From: Sphingomonas koreensis
GTDB lineage: Bacteria; Pseudomonadota; Alphaproteobacteria; Sphingomonadales; Sphingomonadaceae
Assembly (NCBI RefSeq): GCF_002797435.1
Contig: NZ_PGEN01000001.1
Coordinates: 62,001-126,000 of the forward strand
Direction of reading: 5' to 3'
Length of the DNA: 64,000 nucleotides
Positions 9,289-18,555 of the stretch are shown piece by piece (the first letter of the stretch is position 1; each line of letters opens with the position of its first letter). Made by a program: the position numbers and the translations under genes. Under the pieces are notes generated by a model, which did not search any database, was not told the DNA's origin, and saw nothing but the letters and a program-made list of their open reading frames with translations.

Positions 9289-10391
9289 GGTTTGAACGCT
9301 TTGAGCCGCCGTTCAATATCCGCGCGGACGTTGGCCCAGAACAGCGAATAATCGAACACGTGGTAGTTGTTCCCCCAGAGCACATACTGCCCACTCAGGT
9401 TTTCCGGGGGATTACCGATCAAGAGGATGCCGCGCTCGCTGCACCGCGCGGCGACCGCCCCCTTGAGTAAGGTCGCATTCGAGAAATCCACATTGGGGAT
9501 CAGGCTGCCCCGGTTTGCGGCGGCTTCGGCGCTGACACCCGGCGTACCGGTGATCGGATTGGTGCAGATCATCGGTGTACCGGCGCGCTTTTGCCCGGTG
9601 AATCCGTTCGAGGCGTCGAAGGTGTCGAACAGCAGGGAGGGATCGGCCGGCTCGGCGAAGCTCTGCCACGACAGGATGCAGCTGGTCTGGTCGGCCGCGG
9701 TGCACTCCGCCAGCCCGAGTTTCGGCAGGTCCGCGCTCTTCGATACCGGCCAACCCACGACATAGGCTGCAACGATCCGTTTCGCGATCGGCTTGCCCGC
9801 CACCCGGTCATGCAACAGCCGCGTCAGGTGCAACGCCCCCTGACTGTGCCCTGCCAGAATGATCGGGCGATCACCCGCTTCGGCAAGGAACTGGTCGAAC
9901 GCGGCGGTGACGTCGCGATAGGCGAGATCGAGTGCCCGCTGGGCATCCTCCTTACTGGTCAGGAATGCGCCGAAGGTGGCCTGACGATAGCGTGGCGCCC
10001 ATACCGCGCCCGCACCGTTGAAGGCGCTCGCCTGTCCGCGCAGGAACAGCGCGGCGCGATCATTCGCCTCCTTGTCCTCCAGCGGCGCATTCCAGTGCGC
10101 GCGGTTGAGGTAGGAGGTCGGATGGATGAAGAATACAGCCGCCGTCGGTTCCTTCGCCGCTGCATAGCCTTCGGGTGCCCACAGCGCCGGATTGCCCGGC
10201 TTGTCGGGCCGCGCCAGCCACATTTCGGCCCGCTTGTAGCTGTCGGCGGGAAGCGTCGCCTGCGATTCGAATCGCCCGCCGGGCACCATCGCCTGCCGCA
10301 GCAGCTCGGCGCCCCAGATTCGATATGCAAAGGTTGCTGCAAGCGCGAGCACGATCAACACCGCCACGATATAGAGGAACTTGCGCGCCAC
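9285..10391 (-). CDS. DUF3089 alpha/beta-hydrolase, membrane anchored
   Basis: 368 aa. The GTG start has AGGAG 6 nt upstream; the longer reading frame 5' of it has no signal of coding. The N-terminus is a transmembrane helix ([19 protein letters not shown]). The nucleophile elbow is [14 protein letters not shown], and the protein matches the DUF3089 family ([31 protein letters not shown]). It is a probable periplasm-facing serine hydrolase with unknown substrate. It is translationally coupled to ruvX and divergent from the DUF4153 gene. Confidence 0.85.
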   Translation of the reverse strand: MARKFLYIVAVLIVLALAATFAYRIWGAELLRQAMVPGGRFESQATLPADSYKRAEMWLARPDKPGNPALWAPEGYAAAKEPTAAVFFIHPTSYLNRAHWNAPLEDKEANDRAALFLRGQASAFNGAGAVWAPRYRQATFGAFLTSKEDAQRALDLAYRDVTAAFDQFLAEAGDRPIILAGHSQGALHLTRLLHDRVAGKPIAKRIVAAYVVGWPVSKSADLPKLGLAECTAADQTSCILSWQSFAEPADPSLLFDTFDASNGFTGQKRAGTPMICTNPITGTPGVSAEAAANRGSLIPNVDFSNATLLKGAVAARCSERGILLIGNPPENLSGQYVLWGNNYHVFDYSLFWANVRADIERRLKAFKP

Positions 10392-10508
10392 TCGGGGCTC
10401 CTGTTGTGCATTGCAGCATAACACGCTGCCGGGCAATCGCGTTCCGTTGCGCGATGGTTGCGAAGGATGCAACCTTGATGACGCAGCATCGTGGGAGAGG
10501 GCAGGGGC

Positions 10509-12296
10509 ATGACGATTCGCATCGAGGATCAGGACGAACGCTGGCCGCTGCTGCCGTTCCTGCTGGCGGGGCTCGGCCTTGTCACAGGACTGGTCGCCCA
10601 CTGGATCATCGGTTCGACCTACCAGCCGCAGATCAGCGCGGTTCGCCTTGCATTGCTGAGCTTCGTCAGTGTCTCCGCGCTGGTGTTCGGGTTCGTCGTG
10701 GTGCGCGCCGATCTGCGCAGATCGATCGTCTTCGCGCTCGGCTGTGGTGCGGTTGCCGCGTTGATCCTCTATTTCAACGGCGCGACCTCGGGCTGGAGCA
10801 GCACCGAGGGGTGGCGGGTGTTCAGCCTCGCGCTCGCCATCGGCATCGCCGCGCCGCTGTACCAGGCGGGACGCGAATCGGGCTTCCGGCCGATCTCCTA
10901 TCCGGCGGCTTACGACCATGCCTGGACCAACGCGATCCTCTGGTGCCTCGGCTGGGCGTTCGTCGGCGTGACGATGCTGTTGTCGTTCCTGCTCGCGGCA
11001 CTGTTCCAGCTGATCGGGATCGAGTTCCTCGGCGACCTTCTCCAGAAGGAATGGTTCTGGCGCCCGCTGGTGGGGCTCGCCTTCGGTGTCGGCCTCGCAT
11101 TGCTGCGTGAGCATCGCCGGATCGTCTCGCTGCTTCAGAATGTCGCGATGCTGGTGCTGGGCGTGCTCGCGCCCGTGCTGGCGATCGGCCTCGGCCTGTT
11201 CCTGCTGGCATTGCCCTTTACCGGACTCCAGCCGCTGTGGGACGCGACCAAGTCGACCACGCCGATCCTGCTCGGCTGCGTCGTCGGGGCGCTGCTGCTG
11301 GTCAATGCCGTGATCGGCAACGGCGCCGATGATGCCCCGCGCAACCGCGTGCTGCGCTGGGCGGCACTGGTGCTGGCGATCGTGATCTTTCCGCTCGCCG
11401 TCATTGCCCAGATCGCCACGGGCCTGCGCATCGGCCAATATGGCTTCACGCCCGAGCGGCTCTGGGCGCTCACGTTCGTCATTCTCGCCTCGGTCGTGGC
11501 GGTCGCCTATCTCGTCAGCGTGATTCGGGGCAGGGCGCTCTGGGCGGACAAGGTACGGCCTGCAAACCTCCATCTTGCCATCATCACCTGCGGCGTCGCG
11601 CTGTTGCTCGCGACGCCGGTCGTCAGCTTCAACGCGATCTCGACCCGCGATCAGGTCGCGCGGCTCGAGTCCGGGCGGACCACCCCGGAGAAGTTCGACT
11701 GGCGCGCGCTGGCCTTCGACTTCGGCGAGCCGGGACGCCGTGAACTCGAGCGGCTCAAAAAGTCTCCGGTCGCGGCGATCCGAACCAGCGCGACCGCGGC
11801 ATTGTCTGCCAAATATCCCGGAGAAGCCTCTGACGGCCAGCAGGCGGTGCGCGAAGAGGCGCTCGACAAGACGCTGCGTATCCTTCCCGCCGGAACGCCG
11901 TTGCCGCGTGAACTTCGTGAGGCCGTTGCCGGCATATGGCAATGCAGCCGCGAGCCCTGCACGCTGGCGTTCATGCCGGGCGGGCGTGAGGCGGTGTTGC
12001 TGGTCGATTCATGCTTCCGGCCTGCGCCTGGGCGGGAACCGGACACGAAGACCGGTTCGGCGGTGGTGGCGGTGCCTGCTTCCAGGCAAGGCTATTGCCC
12101 GGCGGCGACGCCGGATCGCTACCTGCTGGTCGGCAACAAATGGATCGCCGGCAGCAAGCAGCCCGCGGTCCCCTTCGATCCCGCCACGCAGAACCGCAAA
12201 GCGGCCGGCCTCAAGGCCGGCGCGATCGAGATCCGCAAGGTCGAACGCCGCCAGATCTTCGTCGGCGGCGAACCCGTGAGCGACCCGTTCCAATAA
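10509..12296 (+). CDS. DUF4153 family polytopic membrane protein
   Basis: 595 aa. The ATG at this position follows GAGAGGGCAGGGG; a GTG 18 nt earlier is less likely. At least ten hydrophobic segments occupy residues 15-390. A soluble, probably periplasmic, C-terminal part follows (about 400-595) with Cys residues in WQCSREPC. It matches the DUF4153 family by its spaced membrane segments and AYDHAWTNAILWCLGWAF. Function is unknown. Confidence 0.8.
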   Translation: MTIRIEDQDERWPLLPFLLAGLGLVTGLVAHWIIGSTYQPQISAVRLALLSFVSVSALVFGFVVVRADLRRSIVFALGCGAVAALILYFNGATSGWSSTEGWRVFSLALAIGIAAPLYQAGRESGFRPISYPAAYDHAWTNAILWCLGWAFVGVTMLLSFLLAALFQLIGIEFLGDLLQKEWFWRPLVGLAFGVGLALLREHRRIVSLLQNVAMLVLGVLAPVLAIGLGLFLLALPFTGLQPLWDATKSTTPILLGCVVGALLLVNAVIGNGADDAPRNRVLRWAALVLAIVIFPLAVIAQIATGLRIGQYGFTPERLWALTFVILASVVAVAYLVSVIRGRALWADKVRPANLHLAIITCGVALLLATPVVSFNAISTRDQVARLESGRTTPEKFDWRALAFDFGEPGRRELERLKKSPVAAIRTSATAALSAKYPGEASDGQQAVREEALDKTLRILPAGTPLPRELREAVAGIWQCSREPCTLAFMPGGREAVLLVDSCFRPAPGREPDTKTGSAVVAVPASRQGYCPAATPDRYLLVGNKWIAGSKQPAVPFDPATQNRKAAGLKAGAIEIRKVERRQIFVGGEPVSDPFQ

Positions 12297-12339
12297 GCGC
12301 GCTTGCTGACAGGGGGGCGTCGCTGCTAGGCGCGCCCTC

Positions 12340-12627
12340 ATGTCCGTAGATACCGCAACCGTGAAGAAGGTCGCGAGCCTCGCGCGCATCGCGATCGACG
12401 ATGCCGCCGCCGAGCGCCTCGTGCCTGAGCTCAACAACATCCTCGGCTGGATCGAGCAGCTGGGCGAGGTCGATACCTCATCCGTCGAGCCGATGACCGC
12501 CGTCATCCCCAACACGCTGCGCCTGCGCGACGACGTCGTCACCGATGGCGGCATCCGCGACGAGGTGCTGGCCAATGCGCCGCTTGCCGAGCATGGCTTC
12601 TTCACCGTGCCGAAAGTGATCGAATAA
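12340..12627 (+). CDS. gatC: Asp-tRNA(Asn)/Glu-tRNA(Gln) amidotransferase subunit C
   Basis: 95 aa. GatC bridges and stabilises GatA and GatB in the transamidosome that converts mischarged Glu-tRNA(Gln) and Asp-tRNA(Asn). Typical features are [36 protein letters not shown] and [10 protein letters not shown]. The stop overlaps the gatA start by one base. First gene of the gat operon. Confidence 0.97.
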   Translation: MSVDTATVKKVASLARIAIDDAAAERLVPELNNILGWIEQLGEVDTSSVEPMTAVIPNTLRLRDDVVTDGGIRDEVLANAPLAEHGFFTVPKVIE

Positions 12628-14111
12628 TGACCGACGTCACCACTCTGGGCGTCGCGGCGATCCGCGACGGCGTCCGCTCGGGCGAGTTCACCGCGATCGA
12701 GGTCGCCGACGCCTTCATCACCAAGGTGAGCGCCGCCAAACAGCTCAATGCCTTCATCGTCGAGACCCCCGATCACGCGATCGCCGCGGCCCGCACCGCC
12801 GACGCCGCGCGCGCGGCGGGCGAGACGCTCAAGCCGCTGGCCGGCGTGCCGATCGGCATGAAGGACTTGTTCTGCACCAAGGGCGTGCAGACCACCGCCG
12901 CCAGCCACATGCTGGAGGGGTTCACCCCGGTCTATGAATCGACCGTCTCGCAGAAATTGTGGGATGCGGGCGCGGGCATGCTGGGCAAGCTCAACCTCGA
13001 TCAGTTCGCGATGGGCTCGTCGAACGAGACCAGCTATTTCGGCAATGTGATCTCGCCCTGGCGGCGCAAGGACGGCGGCAACGCCGCGCTCGCGCCGGGT
13101 GGCTCCTCGGGCGGCTCGTCTTCGGCGATCGCGGCGCGGCTCGTCCCCGCGGCGACCGGCACCGATACCGGCGGCTCGATCCGCCAGCCCGCGGCGTTCA
13201 CCGGCATCTCGGGCATCAAGCCGACCTATGGCCGTTGCTCGCGCTGGGGCGTCGTCGCCTTCGCGTCGTCGCTCGATCAGGCCGGGCCGATGGCGCGCGA
13301 CGTGCGCGACTGTGCGATCATGCTCGAGGCGATGGCGGGCTTCGATCCCAAGGACGCGACCTCGCTCGACATGGCCGTGCCCAATTGGGAAGCGGGCCTC
13401 TCCGCCGATCTGCGCGGCAAGAAGGTCGGCATTCCGAAGGAATATCGCGTCGACGGGATGCCGGCCGAGATCGAGGCGCTGTGGCAGCAGGGCATCGACT
13501 GGCTCAAGGACGCGGGCGCCGAGATCGTCGAGGTCTCGCTGCCCCACACCAAATACGCGCTTCCGGCCTATTACATCATCGCTCCGGCGGAAGCCTCGTC
13601 GAACCTCGCCCGCTATGACGGCGTGCGCTACGGCCAGCGCGACCTGCCCGATGGCGCGAACCTTCAGGAAATGTACGCCGCAACCCGCGCCGCGGGCTTC
13701 GGTCCCGAAGTGCAGCGCCGCATCCTGATCGGCACCTATGTGCTCTCGGCGGGCTTCTACGATGCGTACTACACCCAGGCGCAGAAGGTCCGCACGCTGA
13801 TCGCGCAGGATTTCGAGAAGGCCTGGGCGCAGTGCGACCTGCTGCTCACCCCGACCGCGCCCTCGGCAGCGTTCGCGCTGGGCGAGAAGTCGGCCGATCC
13901 GCTGGCGATGTATCTGAACGACGTCTTCACGGTACCGTCGAGCCTCGCGGGCATTCCGGCGATGTCGGTGCCCGGCGGGCTGGACAAGGACGGTCTGCCG
14001 CTCGGCCTCCAGATCATCGGCAAGCCGTTTGACGAGCAGGGCGTGCTCAATGCGAGCCTCGCGATCGAACAGCGCGCCGGTTTCACGGCGAAGCCGGAGC
14101 AGTGGTGGTAA
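12627..14111 (+). CDS. gatA: Asp-tRNA(Asn)/Glu-tRNA(Gln) amidotransferase subunit A
   Basis: 494 aa amidase-signature enzyme that frees ammonia from glutamine for tRNA-dependent amidation. The catalytic Lys lies in [10 protein letters not shown] (about residue 78) and the Ser-cis-Ser pair in [13 protein letters not shown] (about 155-160), followed by [15 protein letters not shown]. Full length. The start overlaps gatC. Unlike the common gatCAB layout, another gene sits between it and gatB. Confidence 0.97.
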   Translation: MTDVTTLGVAAIRDGVRSGEFTAIEVADAFITKVSAAKQLNAFIVETPDHAIAAARTADAARAAGETLKPLAGVPIGMKDLFCTKGVQTTAASHMLEGFTPVYESTVSQKLWDAGAGMLGKLNLDQFAMGSSNETSYFGNVISPWRRKDGGNAALAPGGSSGGSSSAIAARLVPAATGTDTGGSIRQPAAFTGISGIKPTYGRCSRWGVVAFASSLDQAGPMARDVRDCAIMLEAMAGFDPKDATSLDMAVPNWEAGLSADLRGKKVGIPKEYRVDGMPAEIEALWQQGIDWLKDAGAEIVEVSLPHTKYALPAYYIIAPAEASSNLARYDGVRYGQRDLPDGANLQEMYAATRAAGFGPEVQRRILIGTYVLSAGFYDAYYTQAQKVRTLIAQDFEKAWAQCDLLLTPTAPSAAFALGEKSADPLAMYLNDVFTVPSSLAGIPAMSVPGGLDKDGLPLGLQIIGKPFDEQGVLNASLAIEQRAGFTAKPEQWW

Positions 14112-14112
14112 G

Positions 14113-14487
14113 ATGGCTGATGAGGTGAGGCAGGCGGTTGATAAGATCAATTCTGATCTTCGCGCCAGCTTCACTCTCATATCGTTGACGATGATCAGCG
14201 GGTTTGTGGGCGTTCGAGGCGCCTTGCTCGCTGACGAGTGGTACACTGCGCCGCTCGTATTCGTGGCGATGTTTCAAATTGCTATTTTGTACTTTTCACT
14301 GGTGAGTTTGCCGATCTCAGGATTTTACAGATACGGAAATTCTGCAATCCAGACAGGCGCAGCGATTTTCTTTATCGGCCTGTTGATCGAAAATTATTGG
14401 CTTGCTGGCGGTTTGATCGGAGGTTGGGTTTGTTCAACTCTGTTTGTACAAATCCCGATTAAATTCTTTGGATTGAAGAGCGAATGA
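14113..14487 (+). CDS. Small membrane protein of unknown function inserted in the gat operon
   Basis: 124 aa with three to four hydrophobic segments: [19 protein letters not shown], a second around [19 protein letters not shown], and a C-terminal pair around [20 protein letters not shown]. The ATG starts one base after the gatA stop, and its TGA overlaps the gatB ATG, so it is fully embedded in the operon. Codon choice is much more A/T rich than gatA and gatB, suggesting recent arrival. I do not recognise the family. A role in tRNA amidation is not supported by any motif. Confidence 0.75.
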   Translation: MADEVRQAVDKINSDLRASFTLISLTMISGFVGVRGALLADEWYTAPLVFVAMFQIAILYFSLVSLPISGFYRYGNSAIQTGAAIFFIGLLIENYWLAGGLIGGWVCSTLFVQIPIKFFGLKSE

Positions 14488-15944
14488 CGGAATCAACATA
14501 CCGCATCAAAGGCGCAACGGGTGAGTGGGAGGTCGTGATCGGCCTTGAGGTCCACGCCCAGGTCACGTCCAACGCCAAGCTCTTCTCGGGCGCCGCGACC
14601 GAGTTCGGCGCCGAGCCGAACACGCAGGTGTCGCTGATCGACGCAGCAATGCCCGGCATGCTCCCGGTCCCGAACCGCGAGTGCATCCGTCAGGCGGTGC
14701 GCACCGGGATGGCGATCGACGCGCAGATCAACAAATGGTCGCGGTTCGATCGCAAGAACTATTTCTACGCCGATCTGCCGCAGGGCTACCAGATCAGCCA
14801 GCTCTACCATCCGCTGGTGGGCGAGGGCGAGATCGAGATCGAGGTGGACGGCGAAACCAAGACGATCGGCGTCGAGCGCATCCATGTCGAGCAGGATGCC
14901 GGCAAGCTGATGCACGACCAGCATCCGCGCCTCTCCTATGTCGACCTCAACCGCTCGGGCGTCGCGCTGATGGAGATCGTGTCGAAGCCCGACATGCGCT
15001 CGCCGGCGGAGGCCGGGGCGTATCTGTCGAAGCTGCGCTCGATCCTGCGCTATGTCGGCTCGTGCGACGGCAATATGGACCAGGGCTCGATGCGCGCCGA
15101 CGTCAATGTCAGCGTGCGCCGTCCGGGCGAGGCGTTCGGCACCCGTACCGAGACCAAGAACGTCAACTCGGTCCGCTTCGTCATGCAGACGGTGGAGATC
15201 GAGGCGCTGCGCCAGATCGACGTGATCGAGAGCGGCGGCAAGATCGTCCAGGAAACCCGCCTGTTCGATCCGGACAAGGGCGAGACGCGGTCGATGCGTT
15301 CCAAGGAAGACGCGCACGACTATCGCTATTTCCCCGACCCCGACCTGCTCCCGCTCGAGCTGGACGACGCGTTCCTTGAGGAATGCCGCGGCTCGCTGCC
15401 CGAGCTGCCCGACGCCAAGCGCGCGCGCTACCTCGCGCTCGGCATCACCCCGTACAATGCCGGCGTGCTGACCGCCGAGGTCGAATCGGCGCGCTATTTC
15501 GATGCGCTGCTCGATGCCGGCGCCAAGGGGCCGGCGGCGGCCAACTGGGTCACTTCCGAGCTGTTCGGCGCGCTCAACAAGCTGGGCAAGGATATCGAGA
15601 ACAGTCCGGTCTCGCCCGCGCAGGCGGCGGAACTGCTCGGCCTCGTCGCCGACGGCACGATTTCGGGCAGCCTCGCCAAGCAGGTGTTCGAGATCATGCT
15701 TGAAACCGGCGGCAGCCCGTCGGCGATCGTCGAGGAACGCGGCCTGAAGCAGACCTCGGACACCGGCGCGATCGAGGCGGTGATCGCCGAGGTGCTGGCC
15801 AAGAACCCCGGCCAGCTCGAACAGTATCGCGGCGGCAAGGAGGCGTTGTTCGGCTTCTTCGTCGGCCAGACGATGAAGGCGATGGGCGGCAAGGCCAATC
15901 CGGGCGTGGTGAATGAGCTGCTGAAGAAAGCACTCAACGGCTGA
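14484..15944 (+). CDS. gatB: Asp-tRNA(Asn)/Glu-tRNA(Gln) amidotransferase subunit B
   Basis: 486 aa tRNA-binding and kinase subunit of Gat[20 protein letters not shown] at the N-terminus, [26 protein letters not shown] and [20 protein letters not shown] are hallmark segments. The C-terminal YqeY-like tail ends [15 protein letters not shown]. The ATG overlaps the stop of the inserted membrane gene, so GatB translation may depend on that gene being translated. Confidence 0.97.
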   Translation: MTESTYRIKGATGEWEVVIGLEVHAQVTSNAKLFSGAATEFGAEPNTQVSLIDAAMPGMLPVPNRECIRQAVRTGMAIDAQINKWSRFDRKNYFYADLPQGYQISQLYHPLVGEGEIEIEVDGETKTIGVERIHVEQDAGKLMHDQHPRLSYVDLNRSGVALMEIVSKPDMRSPAEAGAYLSKLRSILRYVGSCDGNMDQGSMRADVNVSVRRPGEAFGTRTETKNVNSVRFVMQTVEIEALRQIDVIESGGKIVQETRLFDPDKGETRSMRSKEDAHDYRYFPDPDLLPLELDDAFLEECRGSLPELPDAKRARYLALGITPYNAGVLTAEVESARYFDALLDAGAKGPAAANWVTSELFGALNKLGKDIENSPVSPAQAAELLGLVADGTISGSLAKQVFEIMLETGGSPSAIVEERGLKQTSDTGAIEAVIAEVLAKNPGQLEQYRGGKEALFGFFVGQTMKAMGGKANPGVVNELLKKALNG

Positions 15945-15963
15945 GCGGACAAAGGATCGATCG

Positions 15964-16458
15964 ATGAAGCATATGCCGTTCCTGTCCGTCGCCGCGTTCG
16001 GTCTGCTGCTCGCGGCGCCGGGCATGGCGCAGCGCGCCGGTCCGCCGCCCGTCAGCGACGGCTATGACTGGGTGATCCGCATCGACGAGGAGAGCCGCGT
16101 GTCGAGCGCCATCCTCGCCTATGAGGTCGACGGCACCGATGACCAGCCGCTCAACTTCAGTTGCGAGCAGGGCGGCAACCGCATCTTCGCCAGCATTTCC
16201 GGCGGCGATCCGGCGCTGCGCGGGATCGTCCTCAACTCCGGCCCGCAAAGCCTGCGCCTTCCCGGCACGACCGAGGCGAACGAGGACGAGCCGCCGCACT
16301 TCACCTCAAGGGAGATTGCGGGAAATTCCCCGTTCATCCGTGCCTTCGCCGCCAATGGCTGGCTGCGCATGACCGCGCTGGGCCAGACGACCGGGATGAC
16401 CGGAACCGCGGCGGGCAAGCAGGCGATCAAGCGCTTCGTGGACTTCTGCACGCGCTAG
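15964..16458 (+). CDS. Hypothetical secreted protein
   Basis: 164 aa with a clear signal peptide (cleavage after GMAQ, about residue 23). The mature part has two conserved-looking Cys (NFSCEQGG and DFCTR) that could form a disulfide. Codon usage is GC rich like the core genes. It follows gatB by 19 bp and may be co-transcribed. Family not recognised. Confidence 0.7.
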   Translation: MKHMPFLSVAAFGLLLAAPGMAQRAGPPPVSDGYDWVIRIDEESRVSSAILAYEVDGTDDQPLNFSCEQGGNRIFASISGGDPALRGIVLNSGPQSLRLPGTTEANEDEPPHFTSREIAGNSPFIRAFAANGWLRMTALGQTTGMTGTAAGKQAIKRFVDFCTR

Positions 16459-16562
16459 GCTCTTGAACGGCCGTAGTTGATACGCCTTGCAAGTAAACTG
16501 ACTCGGGATCACCATCGTACCAGCGCCAATCGGGGGATTGATTCGGCGCGATGGGGGATGGG

Positions 16563-17408
16563 ATGTCGAAAAATTTGACCTGCCTATTGGCGGTTGGCCT
16601 GTGCTTAGTGCCATCGGTAGCGGCTGCGCAGGATAAGTACGTGGTGCACCCCGTACGATTGGCGGACGAATCCATTCGGTTCTACAAGGGGGTGCCGACA
16701 ATCGATATTGATACGGAGAAAGGTGCTGTTCAAATCAGTCCGCTCCCCATGGATCACGGCAGCTTCTCATTTTCGGTCGCTGTGCTGAATAAAGGGCAAG
16801 TTTCGTCGGACTTCGATGTTTCTGACGTCTCGGCTCATATTGTTGGCGCAGAAGTGGCTGCCTTCTCAAAGGAGGAGCTCGAGAAAAAAGCAAAGAGCCG
16901 CGCAATGTGGACTGCCATTGCCGTGGGATTGGCAGGTGGGCTGTCGGCAGCGGCCGCCGCAAGCCAGCGAGATCATTATCGCTCGACGTTCATCACGCCT
17001 CGAGGAACTTATTATGGTTCATATAGCGCTCCAAGTGTAGTCGGTCAGATCCAAGCTACAGCGATTGCCGCCGGAACGGGCTATAGCTTAGTGAAGATTC
17101 AGGAGAACCTTGACGCCACGAGAGAAGCGCTGGGTAACAACATTGTGCAGCGGACCACAGTTGATCCGTCAGAAAGCTATGCGGGCCAGGTGATCTTGAA
17201 GAAGATCAAGCTGAAGAAGTTTCCTGAGAACCTGATTGTTAGTGTGCGATGGAATGGTGACGAGTACCGGTTCGGTTTCGTAGTCGGAAAGCGGGGCATG
17301 AAAGCGCCCACAATTGCTCCGCTACCACCAAAATTTGTGGAGCCGGCTTCCGCGTCGCCTGCTGGGCAGCCCGCTGGTGAAGTGCCCTCGCCCCCTTCTC
17401 AGTTCTAA
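16563..17408 (+). CDS. Hypothetical secreted protein, lower GC
   Basis: 281 aa. I chose the ATG giving signal peptide MSKNLTCLLAVGLCLVPSVAAAQ; an in-frame ATG 12 nt earlier gives a poorer N-terminus. A short hydrophobic/Ala stretch (AIAVGLAGGLSAAAAA, about residue 120) follows a Lys-rich helix. The C-terminus is Pro/Ala rich. Codons are clearly less GC biased than in neighbouring genes. No family recognised. It precedes another low-GC secreted protein by 3 bp, forming a pair. Confidence 0.7.
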   Translation: MSKNLTCLLAVGLCLVPSVAAAQDKYVVHPVRLADESIRFYKGVPTIDIDTEKGAVQISPLPMDHGSFSFSVAVLNKGQVSSDFDVSDVSAHIVGAEVAAFSKEELEKKAKSRAMWTAIAVGLAGGLSAAAAASQRDHYRSTFITPRGTYYGSYSAPSVVGQIQATAIAAGTGYSLVKIQENLDATREALGNNIVQRTTVDPSESYAGQVILKKIKLKKFPENLIVSVRWNGDEYRFGFVVGKRGMKAPTIAPLPPKFVEPASASPAGQPAGEVPSPPSQF

Positions 17409-17411
17409 CCC

Positions 17412-18038
17412 ATGTGTCGTTCGTGGGGGCGACCAATAGTGTCATTTATCGCATCTGCTTTTCTTTGTTTCGGTGCGCCCGAAGAGGCCGACGCGTGCAT
17501 CCGGGCGGATCAGCAGGTTTCAGTCTTGCCCATTAGAGTCGAGTTCGGCCCAGAAACAAAGATTGGAAGGAAGTCTAGCGGCCTTATCTGCGCACCTGGC
17601 GGGAGTTGGTACTGGCGTGACGCTGTGATCGATCCAGCGACTTCAAAGAGAATGGTCTCGACCGCTCTAGTGAATGCCGGGGTCCCGGTGGCCGTTCATA
17701 CCGGTGACGACTTTGACGATCATCGTTCCCTTGCGGACTACCGTCTCCGAGGGCGCGTGATGTCATTCAGTATCGATGCCTGCACGCCGTGGAAGGCGAC
17801 CAGTGGGGTTCTTGGTGGACGAAGGATTCGTGGCACGGCCGCAATCTCCATCCTGTGGGAAGTCTACTCTGCAACAGAGGGACGTGTCATTTGGCAGATG
17901 TCACAAGACAGCGAGTTACGTGCCGGTAAGCATATTGAGAGCGTGGACGCGCTTTTATTGGAGACCCTTAGTGCTAACGCGCAACAGGCCGGCTCGCGAT
18001 GGCCGCAGGGGTATTGCGAGGATCGACGGGAGCGCTGA
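17412..18038 (+). CDS. Hypothetical secreted protein, lower GC
   Basis: 208 aa with a plausible N-terminal export segment (PIVSFIASAFLCFG) and several Cys (ACIRAD, LICAPGG, DACTPW, GYCED). The central part (DYRLRGRVMSFSID and AISILWEVYSATEGRVIWQM) resembles beta-strand rich lipoprotein-like domains, but I cannot name a family. It starts 3 bp after the preceding gene and shares its relaxed codon usage. The two probably act together. Confidence 0.6.
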   Translation: MCRSWGRPIVSFIASAFLCFGAPEEADACIRADQQVSVLPIRVEFGPETKIGRKSSGLICAPGGSWYWRDAVIDPATSKRMVSTALVNAGVPVAVHTGDDFDDHRSLADYRLRGRVMSFSIDACTPWKATSGVLGGRRIRGTAAISILWEVYSATEGRVIWQMSQDSELRAGKHIESVDALLLETLSANAQQAGSRWPQGYCEDRRER

Positions 18039-18053
18039 CGTGATTCCTTAGCG

Positions 18054-18242
18054 TCACGCCACCGGCTGCACCGGTGTCGCGGGCGGATCGCCCTGGGGTA
18101 CGGGGGCCGGTACGTCGATGTCGGGCTGGGGCGGGTGGATCTCCGGTCCGCCCGGCGTCGGCTGGCCCGGTTGGGGCATTGGCGGCGCCTCGGGCGGCGG
18201 CACGCTGGGCTTGGCTGGCGGGATCGGCGGTTCGACGGGCAT
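18054..18242 (-). CDS. Small Pro-rich protein
   Basis: 62 aa, about 40% proline (PPIPPAKPSVPPPEAPP). A strong AAAGGAGT ribosome site lies 7-8 nt before the ATG, which argues that it is real despite the low complexity. No signal peptide or membrane segment. Function unknown. Confidence 0.55.
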   Translation of the reverse strand: MPVEPPIPPAKPSVPPPEAPPMPQPGQPTPGGPEIHPPQPDIDVPAPVPQGDPPATPVQPVA

Positions 18243-18400
18243 CGGATCACTCCTTTTGCCCGGTCAACGCACCGCGGCGTGCGACGGTTCATCCTTGTCC
18301 GTCTCGCCTTGCAATGGATCCGTCACATCGCGAACGCATCGCCGCTTGCCCCCGGCCCATCCCTTGCTATAGAGCCCGCCGACTTGCGGTGTCCCTGAAT

Positions 18401-18485
18401 GCGGGCGTGGCGGAACTGGTAGACGCGCTGGTTTTAGGTACCAGTATCGAAAGATGTGGGGGTTCGAGTCCCTTCGCCCGCACCA
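18401..18485 (+). tRNA. tRNA-Leu (anticodon UAG)
   Basis: Acceptor stem GCGGGCG / CGCCCGC with encoded CCA. The anticodon arm is CTGGT-TTTAGGT-ACCAG, giving anticodon TAG. A long variable arm and the GGTTCGAGTCC T-arm are present, as expected for a class II tRNA. Confidence 0.97.
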
Positions 18486-18555
18486 GTTTCCGCCCGGCGC
18501 ACGGGGTGGACGCCGCTAAACCGATTCCACTTCCAGAGCAGGAAGCCTGAAAGAA

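Noticed and set aside
14493..16025. 510-codon antisense frame over gatB
   Set aside because: Shadow of gatB; no ribosome site and no domain.
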